A DNA stretch of 64,000 bases from Balneolaceae bacterium (GTDB taxonomy: Bacteria; Bacteroidota; Rhodothermia; Balneolales; Balneolaceae): the NCBI GenBank assembly GCA_017795005.1, contig CP051242.1, positions 3,216,119 to 3,280,118 on the forward strand, written 5' to 3'. Shown piece by piece: positions 45,385 through 56,100 of this stretch (within the stretch, counting starts at the first letter, position 1; every line of letters starts with the position of its first letter). The notes beneath the pieces were generated by a model. That model was not told the origin of the DNA. It was given only the letters and a program-made list of their open reading frames with translations, and searched no databases. The position numbers and the translations under genes were made by a program.

Positions 45385-45816
45385 TTATGCCTGATTTGCG
45401 ACCACTTCGGATTCAGCAAAGAAATAAGCCGCTTCGATTTTTCCATTTTCCACAGAATCTGATCCGTGAATTATATTTTCACCAACACTGTCAGCAAAAT
45501 CCGCTCGTATTGTTCCTGCATCTGCTTCCGCTGGGTTAGTGGCACCGATTAAAGTACGGAAATCAGCAATTGCATTTTCTTTTTCAAGAACCATAGGAAC
45601 ACAAGCACCGCTACTCATAAACTCGCACAACTCCCCATAGAATGGGCGATCTTTATGGACTGCATAAAACCCACCAGCTGTATTCGGGGTTAGTCGGGTC
45701 ATTTTCATTGCAAGAATAGTAAAACCAGCATCCTGAATTCTTTTTGTTACCTCTCCGATTAGTCCTTTTCGAACACAATCGGGCTTGAGAATAGTTAATG
45801 TTCTTTCTATTGCCAT
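45385..45816 (-). CDS. ndk: Nucleoside diphosphate kinase
   Basis: Moves the gamma-phosphate of ATP to NDPs through a phospho-histidine. The 143-residue length fits. [19 protein letters not shown], the active-site H117 in [20 protein letters not shown] (read in parts) and [17 protein letters not shown] are all characteristic. Monocistronic, convergent with rlmB. Confidence 0.98.
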   Translation of the reverse strand: MAIERTLTILKPDCVRKGLIGEVTKRIQDAGFTILAMKMTRLTPNTAGGFYAVHKDRPFYGELCEFMSSGACVPMVLEKENAIADFRTLIGATNPAEADAGTIRADFADSVGENIIHGSDSVENGKIEAAYFFAESEVVANQA

Positions 45817-45928
45817 TGTTTAGTTTTATTAAAATTTTGTAACAAGCTTTTGAAGCATTACTCTTCAAAAAGCAAATAAAGATAAGGTTTTGATAGATTA
45901 ATAATAGAGCTAACTACCTCTACAAATC

Positions 45929-47779
45929 GTGAGTACCGAAGGACAACAACATTATTTCAATTGGTCAATTCAGCTTAGCGCTACTGCAGACCAATTATGG
46001 CCATTTGTGTCAGATACTAATACCGTATTTCGCTTAATGGGCTTTGCCTCGGTTAAAAAAACTCAACTTTCGAGGTCTGCACCTAAAGGTTTTCTGGGTA
46101 TTACAAATGCCCGGATGAGTTCCTATTTGCATTGGGAACAAGAACCTTTTATCTGGGAACGGCCTTTCCGGTTTGGCACCAATAGGCACTATAAGCTTGG
46201 TCTTTTTAAAAATTTTAAATATCTGGTCGATTTAATTCCGAATTCAGAAGGTACTATTGTTCAAACCCGTTTTTGGATTACCCCTCATAAAAATGGCACT
46301 TTTTCATTTTTAAAATTTTGCTTCGAAAATTTATTAAAAAGAAGGTTCTTTAGAATTCTTAAGGATTTTGATACTTATGCTGAAAAACAAATACTTCCAT
46401 ACGAACAGAATATTCCGAAATCGTTAGTTCGGGGAGCTGAGTCAAAAATCAAAAGCATCGAATCCGAACTTATTGAACAAACGAGAAGAAAAAGGATCAT
46501 AAATCATTTACGCGAGTATATTCGAAAAGCAGACGATGAAGATTTAGTACGGATTCATCCATTTATGCTTGCAGAATATTGGGGGGAAAAAAAATATTCT
46601 GTACTAAACGTATTCCTGCATGCAGCAAAACTAAATTTACTCGATTTCTCTTGGGATGTATGTTGTCCTAATTGTAAAGCTCCTCGTCATAATTTCAGAA
46701 AACTAAAAGAAGCCAGATCCAATTTATATTGTGAAGAATGTGATATTGAGTATGAAATGGACTTCAATAAAAATACCCACCTTGTATTTACAGTTCATCC
46801 ACTTATTCGAAAGATTTCGGATCGAGATTATTCTTTTGGTGATCCTCAATCCACCCCTCATAAGGTTTCTCAACACTTTTTAAATATTGGTGAATCAGCT
46901 TATTTAAAAGTTAAGCTTGAAGAGGGGACTTATATCTTCAAAAGTCATATGCATAAAGGAGAACTAATCCTACATGTACGGGAAGATGGACTTGATACTG
47001 TTTCCCTTATTATGAATGACAATGATTTTGAAGGGCAGGAAGTCACCATTTCACAAAAACCAAACCTCACATTTGTTAATAACTCTTCTAAAAAAGTAGT
47101 CTGTTTTCTGGAGAAGAAAGACTGGAAAGAAGAAGCCACTTACGCTAGTGAGGTTAATTCAGCTCACGATTTCAGGACTTTGTTCTCCCGAGAAGCAATT
47201 AAAGAAGGAGCCAGTGTTAAAGCGACTGGTTTAACTATGCTGTTTACGGATATTATGAACTCTACCGAATTTTATCAGCAGGAAGGAGATGACATGGCTA
47301 TCGGACGGGTTATGAATCATTTTAAAATTATTCAATCGATCGTTGCAGAGGAACGTGGAGGAATAGTAAAAACGATTGGTGATTCGGTAATGGCAGTATT
47401 CAGAGAACCTGTTTCTGCTATTAAAGCTGTTGAACGGATACAGCAAATTTTTTCAGGTCCTGGTTCATTAGGAGATTCTTTCAAGCTTAAAGCAGGAGTA
47501 CATTATGGAGATTGTGTTGCTGTTAATCTGAATGATCGAACTGACTATTTCGGAACTACCGTAAATATTGCTGCACGCCTGGTAGACGCTGCTAAAGAAA
47601 AAGAAGTGGTAATTTCAGAAGAATTCTATAATCATCCGGATGTAAAGCTCTATCTCAATAAGAAAGATAAAGCACTATTTATCAAAGAAAATAAAATCGA
47701 ACTAAAAGGGTTTGAAAATCAGGAATTTAAAGTAAAACAAATACGCCTTGAGCGCCCTTCTCTTCGTTTAGTTGTTTAA
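45929..47779 (+). CDS. SRPBCC + DUF5939 + class III nucleotide cyclase
   Basis: A 616-residue protein starting from GTG. Residues ~10-155 look like a START/SRPBCC lipid-pocket domain (ATADQLWPFVSDTNTVF). Residues ~185-405 match DUF5939, with a zinc-ribbon CPNCKAPRHNF ... YCEECDIEY. The C-terminal class III cyclase (~430-590) keeps all catalytic residues: metal-binding D441 (LFTDIMNS) and D485 (TIGDSVMAVF), adenine-specifying K481, D539, and the transition-state N546 and R550 (VNIAARL). It therefore most likely makes cAMP. No membrane helices, so a cytosolic, ligand-regulated cyclase is inferred. mgsA follows by 78 bp. Confidence 0.85.
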   Translation: MSTEGQQHYFNWSIQLSATADQLWPFVSDTNTVFRLMGFASVKKTQLSRSAPKGFLGITNARMSSYLHWEQEPFIWERPFRFGTNRHYKLGLFKNFKYLVDLIPNSEGTIVQTRFWITPHKNGTFSFLKFCFENLLKRRFFRILKDFDTYAEKQILPYEQNIPKSLVRGAESKIKSIESELIEQTRRKRIINHLREYIRKADDEDLVRIHPFMLAEYWGEKKYSVLNVFLHAAKLNLLDFSWDVCCPNCKAPRHNFRKLKEARSNLYCEECDIEYEMDFNKNTHLVFTVHPLIRKISDRDYSFGDPQSTPHKVSQHFLNIGESAYLKVKLEEGTYIFKSHMHKGELILHVREDGLDTVSLIMNDNDFEGQEVTISQKPNLTFVNNSSKKVVCFLEKKDWKEEATYASEVNSAHDFRTLFSREAIKEGASVKATGLTMLFTDIMNSTEFYQQEGDDMAIGRVMNHFKIIQSIVAEERGGIVKTIGDSVMAVFREPVSAIKAVERIQQIFSGPGSLGDSFKLKAGVHYGDCVAVNLNDRTDYFGTTVNIAARLVDAAKEKEVVISEEFYNHPDVKLYLNKKDKALFIKENKIELKGFENQEFKVKQIRLERPSLRLVV

Positions 47780-47857
47780 AATATTCCTACTTTAATTCTC
47801 ATTTTATTGTAGGTTCAAGCTAATCTCACTCATTTTTAAAGAACTAACTTTTCCGGC

Positions 47858-48349
47858 ATGAATAAGAAGAAAAACCACCATCCTTCGGTTATGGATTCTA
47901 TCAATTCCATGAAACCAAAAAAGAATATTGCCTTAATTGCTCATGATCATAGAAAGTTAGACTTACTCGACTGGGCTGATTACAACAGAGACAGGCTTGC
48001 AGAGCACAATCTATTTGGTACAGGAACAACAGGTTCATTGGTAGCAGAGAAATGTAAACTTCCGGTTTTCACTTTCAAAAGCGGTCCGCTTGGAGGCGAT
48101 TTACAAATTGGAACTGCTATTATTGACAATGAAATTGATATAATGATTTTTTTCTGGGATCCATTACAAGCTCAACCTCACGATGTTGATGTTAAGGCAT
48201 TACTCAGAATCAGCGTGGTTTATAATATTCCACTTGCCTGTAATCGTTCCTCTGCAGATTTTCTGATTACTTCACCTTTAATGGAATCAAAGTATGATCG
48301 GTTTATTGTAGACTACAGTCAGCGCTTTAAGAAGGATTTCGAAGCCTGA
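47858..48349 (+). CDS. mgsA: Methylglyoxal synthase
   Basis: Converts dihydroxyacetone phosphate to methylglyoxal and phosphate, a bypass that relieves sugar-phosphate stress. The 163-residue protein has KNIALIAHDHRKLDLLDW with the conserved His, GTGTTGSLV, the catalytic Asp region SGPLGGDLQIGTAI and MIFFWDPLQAQPHDVDVKALLRI (read in parts). About 20 extra N-terminal residues precede the core. It lies after the cyclase and may be co-transcribed; cAMP and methylglyoxal both belong to carbon-flux control, but the link is inference. Confidence 0.96.
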   Translation: MNKKKNHHPSVMDSINSMKPKKNIALIAHDHRKLDLLDWADYNRDRLAEHNLFGTGTTGSLVAEKCKLPVFTFKSGPLGGDLQIGTAIIDNEIDIMIFFWDPLQAQPHDVDVKALLRISVVYNIPLACNRSSADFLITSPLMESKYDRFIVDYSQRFKKDFEA

Positions 48350-48361
48350 ACCTAAATTTTC

Positions 48362-49420
48362 TTATTTTGACGGAGTGTTCCGGTACTCTTCTCCATCAAT
48401 AAGTAGCGATAGAAATTCTGTATCTGACCAGGAATAATCTTCTCTCCCAAGCCTTACCACCACCAAACCTTCTTCTTCAAGAAGATACATCCTTTGATTA
48501 AATGCTCCGGCCGCCATAGGTATTCTAAATCTGATATCGGGAAAAGGAATATTCAACCCATTATCTCTGTAAAGATAAACCTGAGCATCAGAATTTAGCC
48601 AAAAGGTTAATCCATAGGCATTGTTTACAGATTCGGGTTGAAAACATTCTGATAACAACTCTTCATCCAAAACTTGTGTACCGTTCCAATTCCCGTTGTT
48701 TAAAATCAATAGTCCAAATTTATACCATTCCCTGGCTGTCGAAAAACCACCCCCTGCCAGATATGGCAAACTATTTTTATCTCTTACCCAAAATAAATTT
48801 CTCAACCCAATTGGGTTAAGTGTTTTTCTCTCAAGATAATCGGCAGGATCTTCCTCGATACCTTCTTCCTGTAGCTTTCTGTAAATTGCTTCTGTAAATA
48901 CCTGATAATTACTCTGCCCATAAACAAAGTCTGTTCCCGGATCGAATACTAAATCTGCATCAATTGCATCTTTTGTCTCAGTTTCCGGAATAGAAGCGCC
49001 TCCATACAAAGGAGAATCACCTGATGGCAAACCACTCGTCAAATTCAATAACTGCCTGTACGATATGGTTGACTTGAGTTCATTCGATTGCCATTCCGTT
49101 ATTATATCTGCAACCTTTTCATCAAAACTAAGAAATCCATCACTTATAGCGGAAACTGCTATTGCGCAAGAAAAACTTTTACTTCCACTTGCTAGCAAAT
49201 GCAACTGATTACCATTATAGCCATTCTGATAGTCCTCATAGATCACTTCCCCTTTTTTATTAACAACAAGTAACGCATCACCTTCGTGAGTGACGGAATA
49301 TTCTGAAGCCAAACTAATTCTATCCGATAGTGTAATTGAGTTTTCACTATCTGAACTACAATTCATTATTAAAAAAACAAAGCAGACTAAGTAAATGAGT
49401 TTTCCTTTAATTGAATCCAT
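48362..49420 (-). CDS. Beta-lactamase-fold serine hydrolase, lipoprotein
   Basis: A 352-residue serine hydrolase of the class C beta-lactamase/penicillin-binding (PF00144) type, with the start at 49420 giving [21 protein letters not shown], a lipoprotein signal. Active-site motifs are ASGSKSFSC (Ser-x-x-Lys) and YGQSNYQVF (Tyr-x-Asn). The earlier ATG at 49441 only lengthens the leader. Most such proteins are esterases or D-amino peptidases rather than resistance enzymes, and no claim of antibiotic resistance is made. It is divergent from the DUF255 gene. Confidence 0.82.
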   Translation of the reverse strand: MDSIKGKLIYLVCFVFLIMNCSSDSENSITLSDRISLASEYSVTHEGDALLVVNKKGEVIYEDYQNGYNGNQLHLLASGSKSFSCAIAVSAISDGFLSFDEKVADIITEWQSNELKSTISYRQLLNLTSGLPSGDSPLYGGASIPETETKDAIDADLVFDPGTDFVYGQSNYQVFTEAIYRKLQEEGIEEDPADYLERKTLNPIGLRNLFWVRDKNSLPYLAGGGFSTAREWYKFGLLILNNGNWNGTQVLDEELLSECFQPESVNNAYGLTFWLNSDAQVYLYRDNGLNIPFPDIRFRIPMAAGAFNQRMYLLEEEGLVVVRLGREDYSWSDTEFLSLLIDGEEYRNTPSK

Positions 49421-49481
49421 AAGTGAGTATTTTATTACCAACGTTTATAGTACACAGAAATACCTTTATCCCCCTAATATT

Positions 49482-51497
49482 TTGAACAGATTAGCTTCCG
49501 AGAAAAGTCCTTATTTACTTCAGCATAAAGATAATCCCGTTGATTGGTATCCCTGGGGGGATGAAGCTTTTAAAAAAGCGAAAGATGAGAACAAACCTGT
49601 ATTTCTTTCCATTGGTTACGCTACATGTCATTGGTGCCATGTAATGGCTCATGAGAGTTTTGAAGACGATGAAATAGCGGCTTTATTGAACGACTCTTTC
49701 ATAAATGTTAAAGTAGACCGTGAAGAACGCCCGGATATCGATAGTACCTACATGACTGTTTGCCAAATGTTGAACGGACATGGAGGTTGGCCTCTGACTA
49801 TCGTTCTTACTCCGGATAAAGCGCCCTTTTTTGCCGCAACGTATATCCCGAAAGAGGCTCGATATGGTCGTATTGGTCTAAGACAACTTATACCGGGAAT
49901 TAATGGCATGTGGACCCATGAACCTGAGAAAATCAAAAAAGCGATATATAGTATTAAAGAAGGTTTTGGGAAGTCTCAACAGTTTGAATCAGGTAACTTC
50001 CCCGGAACAGAGGCATTAGATTATGCTGCCGAGCAATTTTCTGTTCGTTTTGATGACGAATTCGGAGGGTTTGGATCAGCTCCAAAGTTTCCTTCACCCC
50101 ATAACCTGATGTTCTTGATGCGTCACTGGAAACAAACCGGTGAGCAACGCTTTTTAGATGCGGTTGTTGAAACCTTAACCGCGATGAGACTGGGGGGAAT
50201 ATGGGATCATATTGGGTATGGTTTTCATCGCTACTCCACCGATCGGGAATGGCTTCTCCCTCATTTTGAAAAAATGCTATATGATCAGGCTTTATTAATG
50301 ATGGCTTATACAGAAGCCTGGCAAATAACCAGACTACCTTTATTTAGACAAACTGTTTATGAGATAGCTGAATATGTATCCAGAAACCTCACAAGTTCTG
50401 ATGGAGCTTTTTATTCTGCTGAAGATGCAGATAGTGAGGGCGAAGAGGGAAAGTTTTATGTTTGGCAAACCAGCGAGATTGATTCTTTACTAAGTAAAGA
50501 AGAAGCTTCTTTTTTCCGGGAAAAATTCAATTTAAAAGAAGAAGGGAATTTCGAGGATGAAGCAACTAAACAACTCACCGGTCAGAATATCCCCCATCTA
50601 AAAAAAGAATTAGGCGAAAAAGACTCAAAAATTTGGAGTAAAGTCCGTGAAAAACTTTTTGCAGAAAGAGAGAAAAGAATTCATCCCGGTCTTGATGATA
50701 AAACGCTGACCGATTGGAGTTCCTTGATGATTGCTGCTTTCGCTAAGGCAGGAGCTGTTTTTAAGGAACTGAAATTTATAGATAAAGCTGAAACCGCCTT
50801 TGAGTTTCTTAGAAAACGATTAGTACAGGATGGCATACTGCTTCACAGATATAAAGAAGGTGAAGCAGCGATAGAAGGTTTTGCCGATGATTCTGCCTTC
50901 ATGGTTTGGGCTGGAATTGAATTATATGAAGCTACATTCAAAACGAAATATCTTCGGGTTGCGGTTGAGTTAAACCAACAATTGCTTGAGACTTTCTGGG
51001 ATAAAGCAAATGGCGGAATTTACTTTAGTGTAAATGATGACGATCAACCTCTAGGTCGACAAAAACAAATTTATGATGGTGCTGTACCTTCCTCTAATTC
51101 CGTTGCATTTTTAAATTTTATCCGCCTTGGACGCTTTACAGGAAATACTGATTTAGAGGAAATGGCGAATAAAATAGGAGAATGTTTTTCTTCAGATTTA
51201 ATCCGATCTGGCTCAAGTAGTACAATGAGCATGATGGCTCTCCAGTTCCTGTATAATAACCCTAAAGAAATAGTAATATCAGAAGGCAAAAACAGTAGTA
51301 TAGATTTTGTTAATCACTTTCATACTAATTTTAATCCTTTTAAGATTCTACTACTGCGACCATCTGAACACTTTAGAGATATAGAAACATTAGTACCCTT
51401 TCTAAAAAACCAGCCTCCTATCGATAATAAATCTACTATTTATATCTGCAGGAATTATACTTGTGAAAAACCCGTATTTGATATCAGTGAGCTTTAA
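49482..51497 (+). CDS. DUF255 thioredoxin-domain protein (YyaL/SPATA20-like)
   Basis: An N-terminal thioredoxin-like domain with [22 protein letters not shown] (CHWC, read in parts) and [12 protein letters not shown], then a long (alpha/alpha)6 barrel with [20 protein letters not shown] and [21 protein letters not shown]. The family begins M-N-R-L-xx-E-x-S-PYLLQH, which matches a TTG start at 49482 (671 residues). The ATG at 49395 would add 29 unmatched residues and run over the divergent gene start, so TTG is preferred. Members have sugar-epimerase-like barrels; the function is not established. Confidence 0.85.
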   Translation: MNRLASEKSPYLLQHKDNPVDWYPWGDEAFKKAKDENKPVFLSIGYATCHWCHVMAHESFEDDEIAALLNDSFINVKVDREERPDIDSTYMTVCQMLNGHGGWPLTIVLTPDKAPFFAATYIPKEARYGRIGLRQLIPGINGMWTHEPEKIKKAIYSIKEGFGKSQQFESGNFPGTEALDYAAEQFSVRFDDEFGGFGSAPKFPSPHNLMFLMRHWKQTGEQRFLDAVVETLTAMRLGGIWDHIGYGFHRYSTDREWLLPHFEKMLYDQALLMMAYTEAWQITRLPLFRQTVYEIAEYVSRNLTSSDGAFYSAEDADSEGEEGKFYVWQTSEIDSLLSKEEASFFREKFNLKEEGNFEDEATKQLTGQNIPHLKKELGEKDSKIWSKVREKLFAEREKRIHPGLDDKTLTDWSSLMIAAFAKAGAVFKELKFIDKAETAFEFLRKRLVQDGILLHRYKEGEAAIEGFADDSAFMVWAGIELYEATFKTKYLRVAVELNQQLLETFWDKANGGIYFSVNDDDQPLGRQKQIYDGAVPSSNSVAFLNFIRLGRFTGNTDLEEMANKIGECFSSDLIRSGSSSTMSMMALQFLYNNPKEIVISEGKNSSIDFVNHFHTNFNPFKILLLRPSEHFRDIETLVPFLKNQPPIDNKSTIYICRNYTCEKPVFDISEL

Positions 51498-51516
51498 TTA
51501 TCAAATTTGGTTATTA

Positions 51517-51545
51517 CCAATCCAAAACTCATAGCATTCCGTACT
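51517..51545 (+). promoter_or_regulatory. ECF-type promoter 1, upstream of the sigma gene
   Basis: CCAATCCA (51517-51524), 15 nt, then CGTACT (51540-51545). The same -35-like and -10-like pair at identical spacing occurs at 53056 and 57297. The -10 word CGTA is usual for ECF promoters. It lies 22 bp before the sigma factor ATG, which implies autoregulation. Confidence 0.65.
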
Positions 51546-51567
51546 TAACAACGAACACAATAATTAT

Positions 51568-52182
51568 ATGCTGTTTTTTATTCTTTCCGCCATTGGAAAA
51601 CTCCTGACTCAGAATAATTCCAGAGACAGAGATCTGATGCGACGTATTTCATCTAAAGAACCAGAAGCGCTGGGAGTGTTGTACGATCACTACAACCGCC
51701 TGCTTTTTGGGCTATTGAAGTCTATCCTTAAAAAACATGAAGAGGCAGAAGACCTTCTTCAGGAAGTATTTACTTCTATTTGGGAAAAGGCTGATCAGTT
51801 TGATACCGAAAGAGGAACAGCATACACATGGATTGTATCATTAACCAGAAATAAAGCTATAGACCGTTTGAGATCAAAAGTCTACAAAGAGCAAAAAAAG
51901 CAGTCTACAAGTTTGGATGATGATGAAGTTTTTCATCCTCTTTATTCTAATGAACATAACCCGCTTGAGAATGCTATTCTTTCAGATCGTGCAAAACGTG
52001 TATACAATGCACTTCAGAAACTTTCTGAAAAGCAACGTTCGGTAATTCAGGTAGCTTATTTTGATGGATTAAGTCAATCCGAAATATCAGATGAATATGA
52101 TATTCCGCTTGGTACCGTTAAGACAAGAATGCGGGATGGAATGCTAAAACTAAGAGAGCTTTTAGCTCAGGAGATGACCTAA
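51568..52182 (+). CDS. ECF sigma factor, SigK/RpoE-like
   Basis: A 204-residue extracytoplasmic-function sigma factor. Region 2 reads LYDHYNRLLFGLLKSIL, HEEAEDLLQEVFTSIWEKADQF and TWIVSLTRNKAIDRLRS (read in parts); region 4 reads LSEKQRSVIQVAYFDGLSQSEISDEYDIPLGTVKTRMRDGMLKLRE (read in parts). It overlaps the RskA anti-sigma gene by 1 nt (TAATG). The first ~20 residues are hydrophobic and non-conserved; an internal start cannot be excluded. With its own motif upstream, it probably directs the three-site regulon described here. Confidence 0.93.
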   Translation: MLFFILSAIGKLLTQNNSRDRDLMRRISSKEPEALGVLYDHYNRLLFGLLKSILKKHEEAEDLLQEVFTSIWEKADQFDTERGTAYTWIVSLTRNKAIDRLRSKVYKEQKKQSTSLDDDEVFHPLYSNEHNPLENAILSDRAKRVYNALQKLSEKQRSVIQVAYFDGLSQSEISDEYDIPLGTVKTRMRDGMLKLRELLAQEMT

Positions 52183-52976
52183 TGGCAGATAGTAAAAATG
52201 ACTTCAATTTCGAGGAGCTTTGTGCAGCTTATATACTTGGCTCACTTTCCGAAGAAGAAAAATCTTACTTCGAAGAGTTACTTACCAATGCAAGTTCAGA
52301 GCAAAAGCAACTTTTTGAAGATATGGAAGCAATTGCTGCGGAAATGGCTTTGCTTTATCCTGAAGCAGATCCTTCCCCTTCCATAAAACAACAACTTATT
52401 GAAATGGCGTGGGCTTCTGTTAATAAAAGGAATGGAACTAATATTCTTTATTTAACCCGTTTCAGATTTGCTGTCGCAGCCTCTCTGGTATTTATGATGG
52501 TTTCAATTGGATTACTATTTCAAACTCAGAACCTTAATCAGGATTTATCTGAACAACTGGTACTTGTTAATGAACAACAAAACAGAATTGAAATCCTTGA
52601 GACCGAAGTGGAACAAAAAGAAGAATTACTTACCATTTTAGAAGCGAGAGATGTAGACCTTATTCTAATGGACGGTCTCGAGGTTAATCCTACCGGATAT
52701 GGCAAGGTGGTTTGGGATAAGGATAACGGACAGGCACTACTTCAGGTTGCCAACATCCCAAGAGTTCCAACTGCAAAAGAATATCAGCTTTGGTTTGTAG
52801 TAAATAATCAGCCTATTAGTGCCGGTGTTTTTTCCGTAAATGATCCGAGCCAGGATAACTTCTTTAAGATTTCTGAATTTCAGCAAGGTGGAACAGGTGC
52901 TTTTGCTATTACTCTTGAGCCCGAAGGTGGCTCTCCTCTCCCAACAGGGGATATGTATTTATTAGGAAGCATGTAA
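52182..52976 (+). CDS. RskA-type membrane anti-sigma factor
   Basis: A 264-residue anti-sigma factor. The cytosolic N-terminal domain has EELCAAYILGSLSEEEKSYFEELL but no zinc-binding H-x3-C-x2-C motif, as in RskA. One membrane helix at ~94-114 (FRFAVAASLVFMMVSIGLLFQ, read in parts) is followed by a coiled segment and the RskA C-terminal domain (~165-264: VVWDKDNGQALLQVANIP, YQLWFVVNNQPISAGVF). It holds the sigma factor at the membrane until a periplasmic signal triggers release. Confidence 0.93.
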   Translation: MADSKNDFNFEELCAAYILGSLSEEEKSYFEELLTNASSEQKQLFEDMEAIAAEMALLYPEADPSPSIKQQLIEMAWASVNKRNGTNILYLTRFRFAVAASLVFMMVSIGLLFQTQNLNQDLSEQLVLVNEQQNRIEILETEVEQKEELLTILEARDVDLILMDGLEVNPTGYGKVVWDKDNGQALLQVANIPRVPTAKEYQLWFVVNNQPISAGVFSVNDPSQDNFFKISEFQQGGTGAFAITLEPEGGSPLPTGDMYLLGSM

Positions 52977-53010
52977 CCTTTTAATTTTATTTAATATCTA
53001 ATTATTAGAA

Positions 53011-53047
53011 AAGCTCTGTCTTATATGGATTTGGGCTTTTTTTTATT
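53011..53047 (+). terminator. Terminator of the sigma/anti-sigma operon
   Basis: AAAAGCTC (53011-53018) pairs with GGGCTTTT (53035-53042; one G-U) followed by T residues. It separates the sigma pair from the CHRD gene, which therefore needs its own promoter (at 53056). Confidence 0.75.
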
Positions 53048-53055
53048 ACAATATT

Positions 53056-53084
53056 CCAATCCGTTCATTTAGAGAGGTCGTATT
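53056..53084 (+). promoter_or_regulatory. ECF-type promoter 2, upstream of the CHRD gene
   Basis: CCAATCCG (53056-53063), exactly 15 nt, CGTATT (53079-53084), 50 bp before the CHRD start. It shares words and spacing with promoter 1 and promoter 3. Extended match TATTCCAATCCG with promoter 3's TATTTCCAATCCG. Confidence 0.7.
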
Positions 53085-53134
53085 CTATTATGAAATACCC
53101 AAAAGGGAAAATTATCAATTAAACGGAGAAGTGT

Positions 53135-56100
53135 ATGGAATCATTAAAACTGATACGATCGTTTATACTTTCATTATGTGTCATGCTCTTGGTATTTACT
53201 CAACAAAGCTTTTCACAAACAACTTTTAAAGCATTCTTAAGTGGGAGTAATGAAACTCCATCAATAACCAGCCCTGCTTCAGGAACCATAACCGCAACTC
53301 TTACAGGAACTGAATTGGTTGTTGAAGGAGATTTTGAAGGATTAGTTGGTGACTATTCAGGCTCTCATATTCACCTTGGAATGGCTGGTGAAGCCGGCGG
53401 AGTTCTTTTTTCATTAACCGCTGTTACTAATGTGGACAATAAAGGCGGTACCTATGTAGGCGCCAGTAATACTTTCAATTTAAGTGCAGGACAGGTAGAT
53501 ACTCTTGAAGCCAGGGGATTATACATTAATATTCACACTTCTGAATATGGAGGAGGTGAGCTCCGGGCTCAATTGCAACCTGAAATGGATGCCTATTTCC
53601 GAACTAATTTATCCGGAGCTTTTGAAGTACTTCCGGCAAAGTCTAATGCGACCGGATCTATTGTTATGGAACTTGACGCCGATACATTATACGTATCCGG
53701 CTCTTTCAATAGTCTGACCGGAGATTATTCTGCATCTCACCTTCATATTGCTCCAATCGGAGAAGGTGGTGGAGTTGCTTTCACATTAACTCCAACATTA
53801 GCTGTTGATAATCGGTCAGGCACTTATTTTGCAGCTAACAACAAATTCACTCTTACTGCACAACAGAAACAGGATTTGTGGGACCGCAAATTTTATATGA
53901 ATATACACTCTTCGACTTATGGAGGCGGCGAACTACGGGGACAGATTACTCCTCCCCTAACTGCTTCCTTTTATGCTAAACTTTCAGGAACCGGAGAAAA
54001 ACCTTCCATTAATTCATCCGGAGCCGGAGCAGTACTTATTGAATTATCTGGTGATTCTCTTTTTGTATCCGGGTCCTTTCAGGCATTAGGGTCTGAATTT
54101 ACAGGTGCTCATATCCATACCGGACATGCCGGAGAATCAGGCGGAGTCGCCGTTGCGCTAACTTCTACTTTAGAGCCTGGTAATATGGCGGGTTACTTTT
54201 CTGCTACTGATAATCGGTTTGAACTTACATCACAACAAAAAATAGATTTATTAGCCAGAAAAATGTACATCAATGTACATTCTCAAAATAATACATCCGG
54301 TGAAATAAGAGGCCAGATTTTAGGTGATGCCTCTGCTTATTTCCATACTCATTTACTTGGTGTTCATGAGATACAACCTGTAAATGTACAAGGTATGGGA
54401 AGCACAATTGTTGAGCTTTCCGGCTCAAGAGCAATTGTATCCGGTGGATTTGAATCCTTGTTCGGTGATTTTACGGGCTCGCATATCCATACTGGAAAAG
54501 TTGATGCAAATGGTAGCGTAGCTATTGCTTTAAGTCCTACCACAAATACTGTAAATGGTGTAACAGAAGGTGAATTTGATGTATCTACTAATACATTCAC
54601 TTTAACATCAGCACAGATTGACTCACTTTTTAACGAAAGTTTATATGTGAATGTACATTCATCTAATACTCCTTCCGGGGAAATCCGAGGACAGTTATTG
54701 TTTGATGTCGCTAATCAATATCCTGAACCTCCTTTCTTCACCTCTCCCGGAAATGGCGATCTTGTAGAATTATCAACAACTGCGAGCACTGCACTTGATA
54801 TAACCTGGGGTCATGATGGAATAGATTTGGATGGAAATAAAGTAGTATACATCTGGCAATTAGCCACAGATGAAAACTTCAACAACATTGTAATTAATGC
54901 AAATGTAGGAACTGAAAAGATGTTCTCTACAACACATGGTGACTTCAATATGCTTCTTTCCGATATCGGAGTAGCTTCAGGTGGAGAAACACTACTATAT
55001 CATCGGGTTTATGCCTCTGATGGAAGTGATCTTGCAGTAAGTGACACCCTCGTTATTACAGCACGAAGACCAAATTTTGGTTCAGAAATGTTTGAGATTC
55101 TTTTAAGTGGAAGCAATGAAGTACCTCCAATTACTTCTCCGGCTTATGGAAAAGTATCCGCTTCCTTTAATGGAACACACTTAGTATTAGATGGAGAATT
55201 CGAAGGTTTAACCGGAGAATTTACAGGCGCTCATTTGCACTTTGGGCAGTCAGGACAGTCTGGCGGTGTTGAAATTGCTGTTTCTCCAAATATTAACGTA
55301 GATATGAAAAGCGGAACCTTTGCCGATTTTGATACCAGTTATGCTCTAACCCCGGATCAAGTTTCAAAGCTTCATTCACGGGCATTATACTTGAATATTC
55401 ATTCAAGTGCTTATCCAAGTGGAGAACTTAGAGGACAGGTTGTCCCTAAATCAGATTATTACTTCCGTACAAATTTATCAGGTGCATTCCAGACTCCGGC
55501 GTTTAATTCTATGGGTTCAGGTGCCGCTACGCTTGAACTAGTTGGAGATACTCTACGGGTTTCAGGATCCTTTGCTAACCTTTCCGATGATTATATTGCT
55601 TCTCATATTCATATTGCTCCGGTTGGCAGTTCAGGTCCGGTTTCAATTACTTTAAACCCAACTATTGAAGTTGATAACCGTTCCGGAGTATTCATTGCCG
55701 ATCAAAATCAGTTTGTTCTTAACGCCGACCAAAAAGCAGCTCTTTGGAATAGAGAGTTTTATATAAACATTCACGTTTCAGAACTGGCACTAGCAGAACT
55801 AAGAGGTAACATAACTCCTCCTGTAACAGCAGCATTTTATTCGAGCCTCTCAGGGACTGCTGAAAATGAATCCGTACAAAGTGATGGAAACGGAGCTTTG
55901 GTATTAGAATTAGTGGGAGATTCATTAATCGTTACTGGATCATTCGATAACCTGTTTTCATTATTCTCAGGATCCCATATTCATACTGGGCATGCCGGAG
56001 AAAATGGACCCGTGGCTTTTGTACTTTCAGATCTAATCATGCGTCTGGATCAAAAAGCAGGTCAGTTTATAACCGGAAATAAATTTGGACTTAATGCAGA

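Noticed and set aside
48362-49420. Antibiotic resistance beta-lactamase
   Set aside because: Fold and motifs are of the broad serine hydrolase family; nothing points to beta-lactam hydrolysis.
49395-49481. ATG start for the DUF255 protein at 49395
   Set aside because: It overlaps the divergent gene start and the added residues match nothing; the TTG at 49482 gives the family N-terminus.
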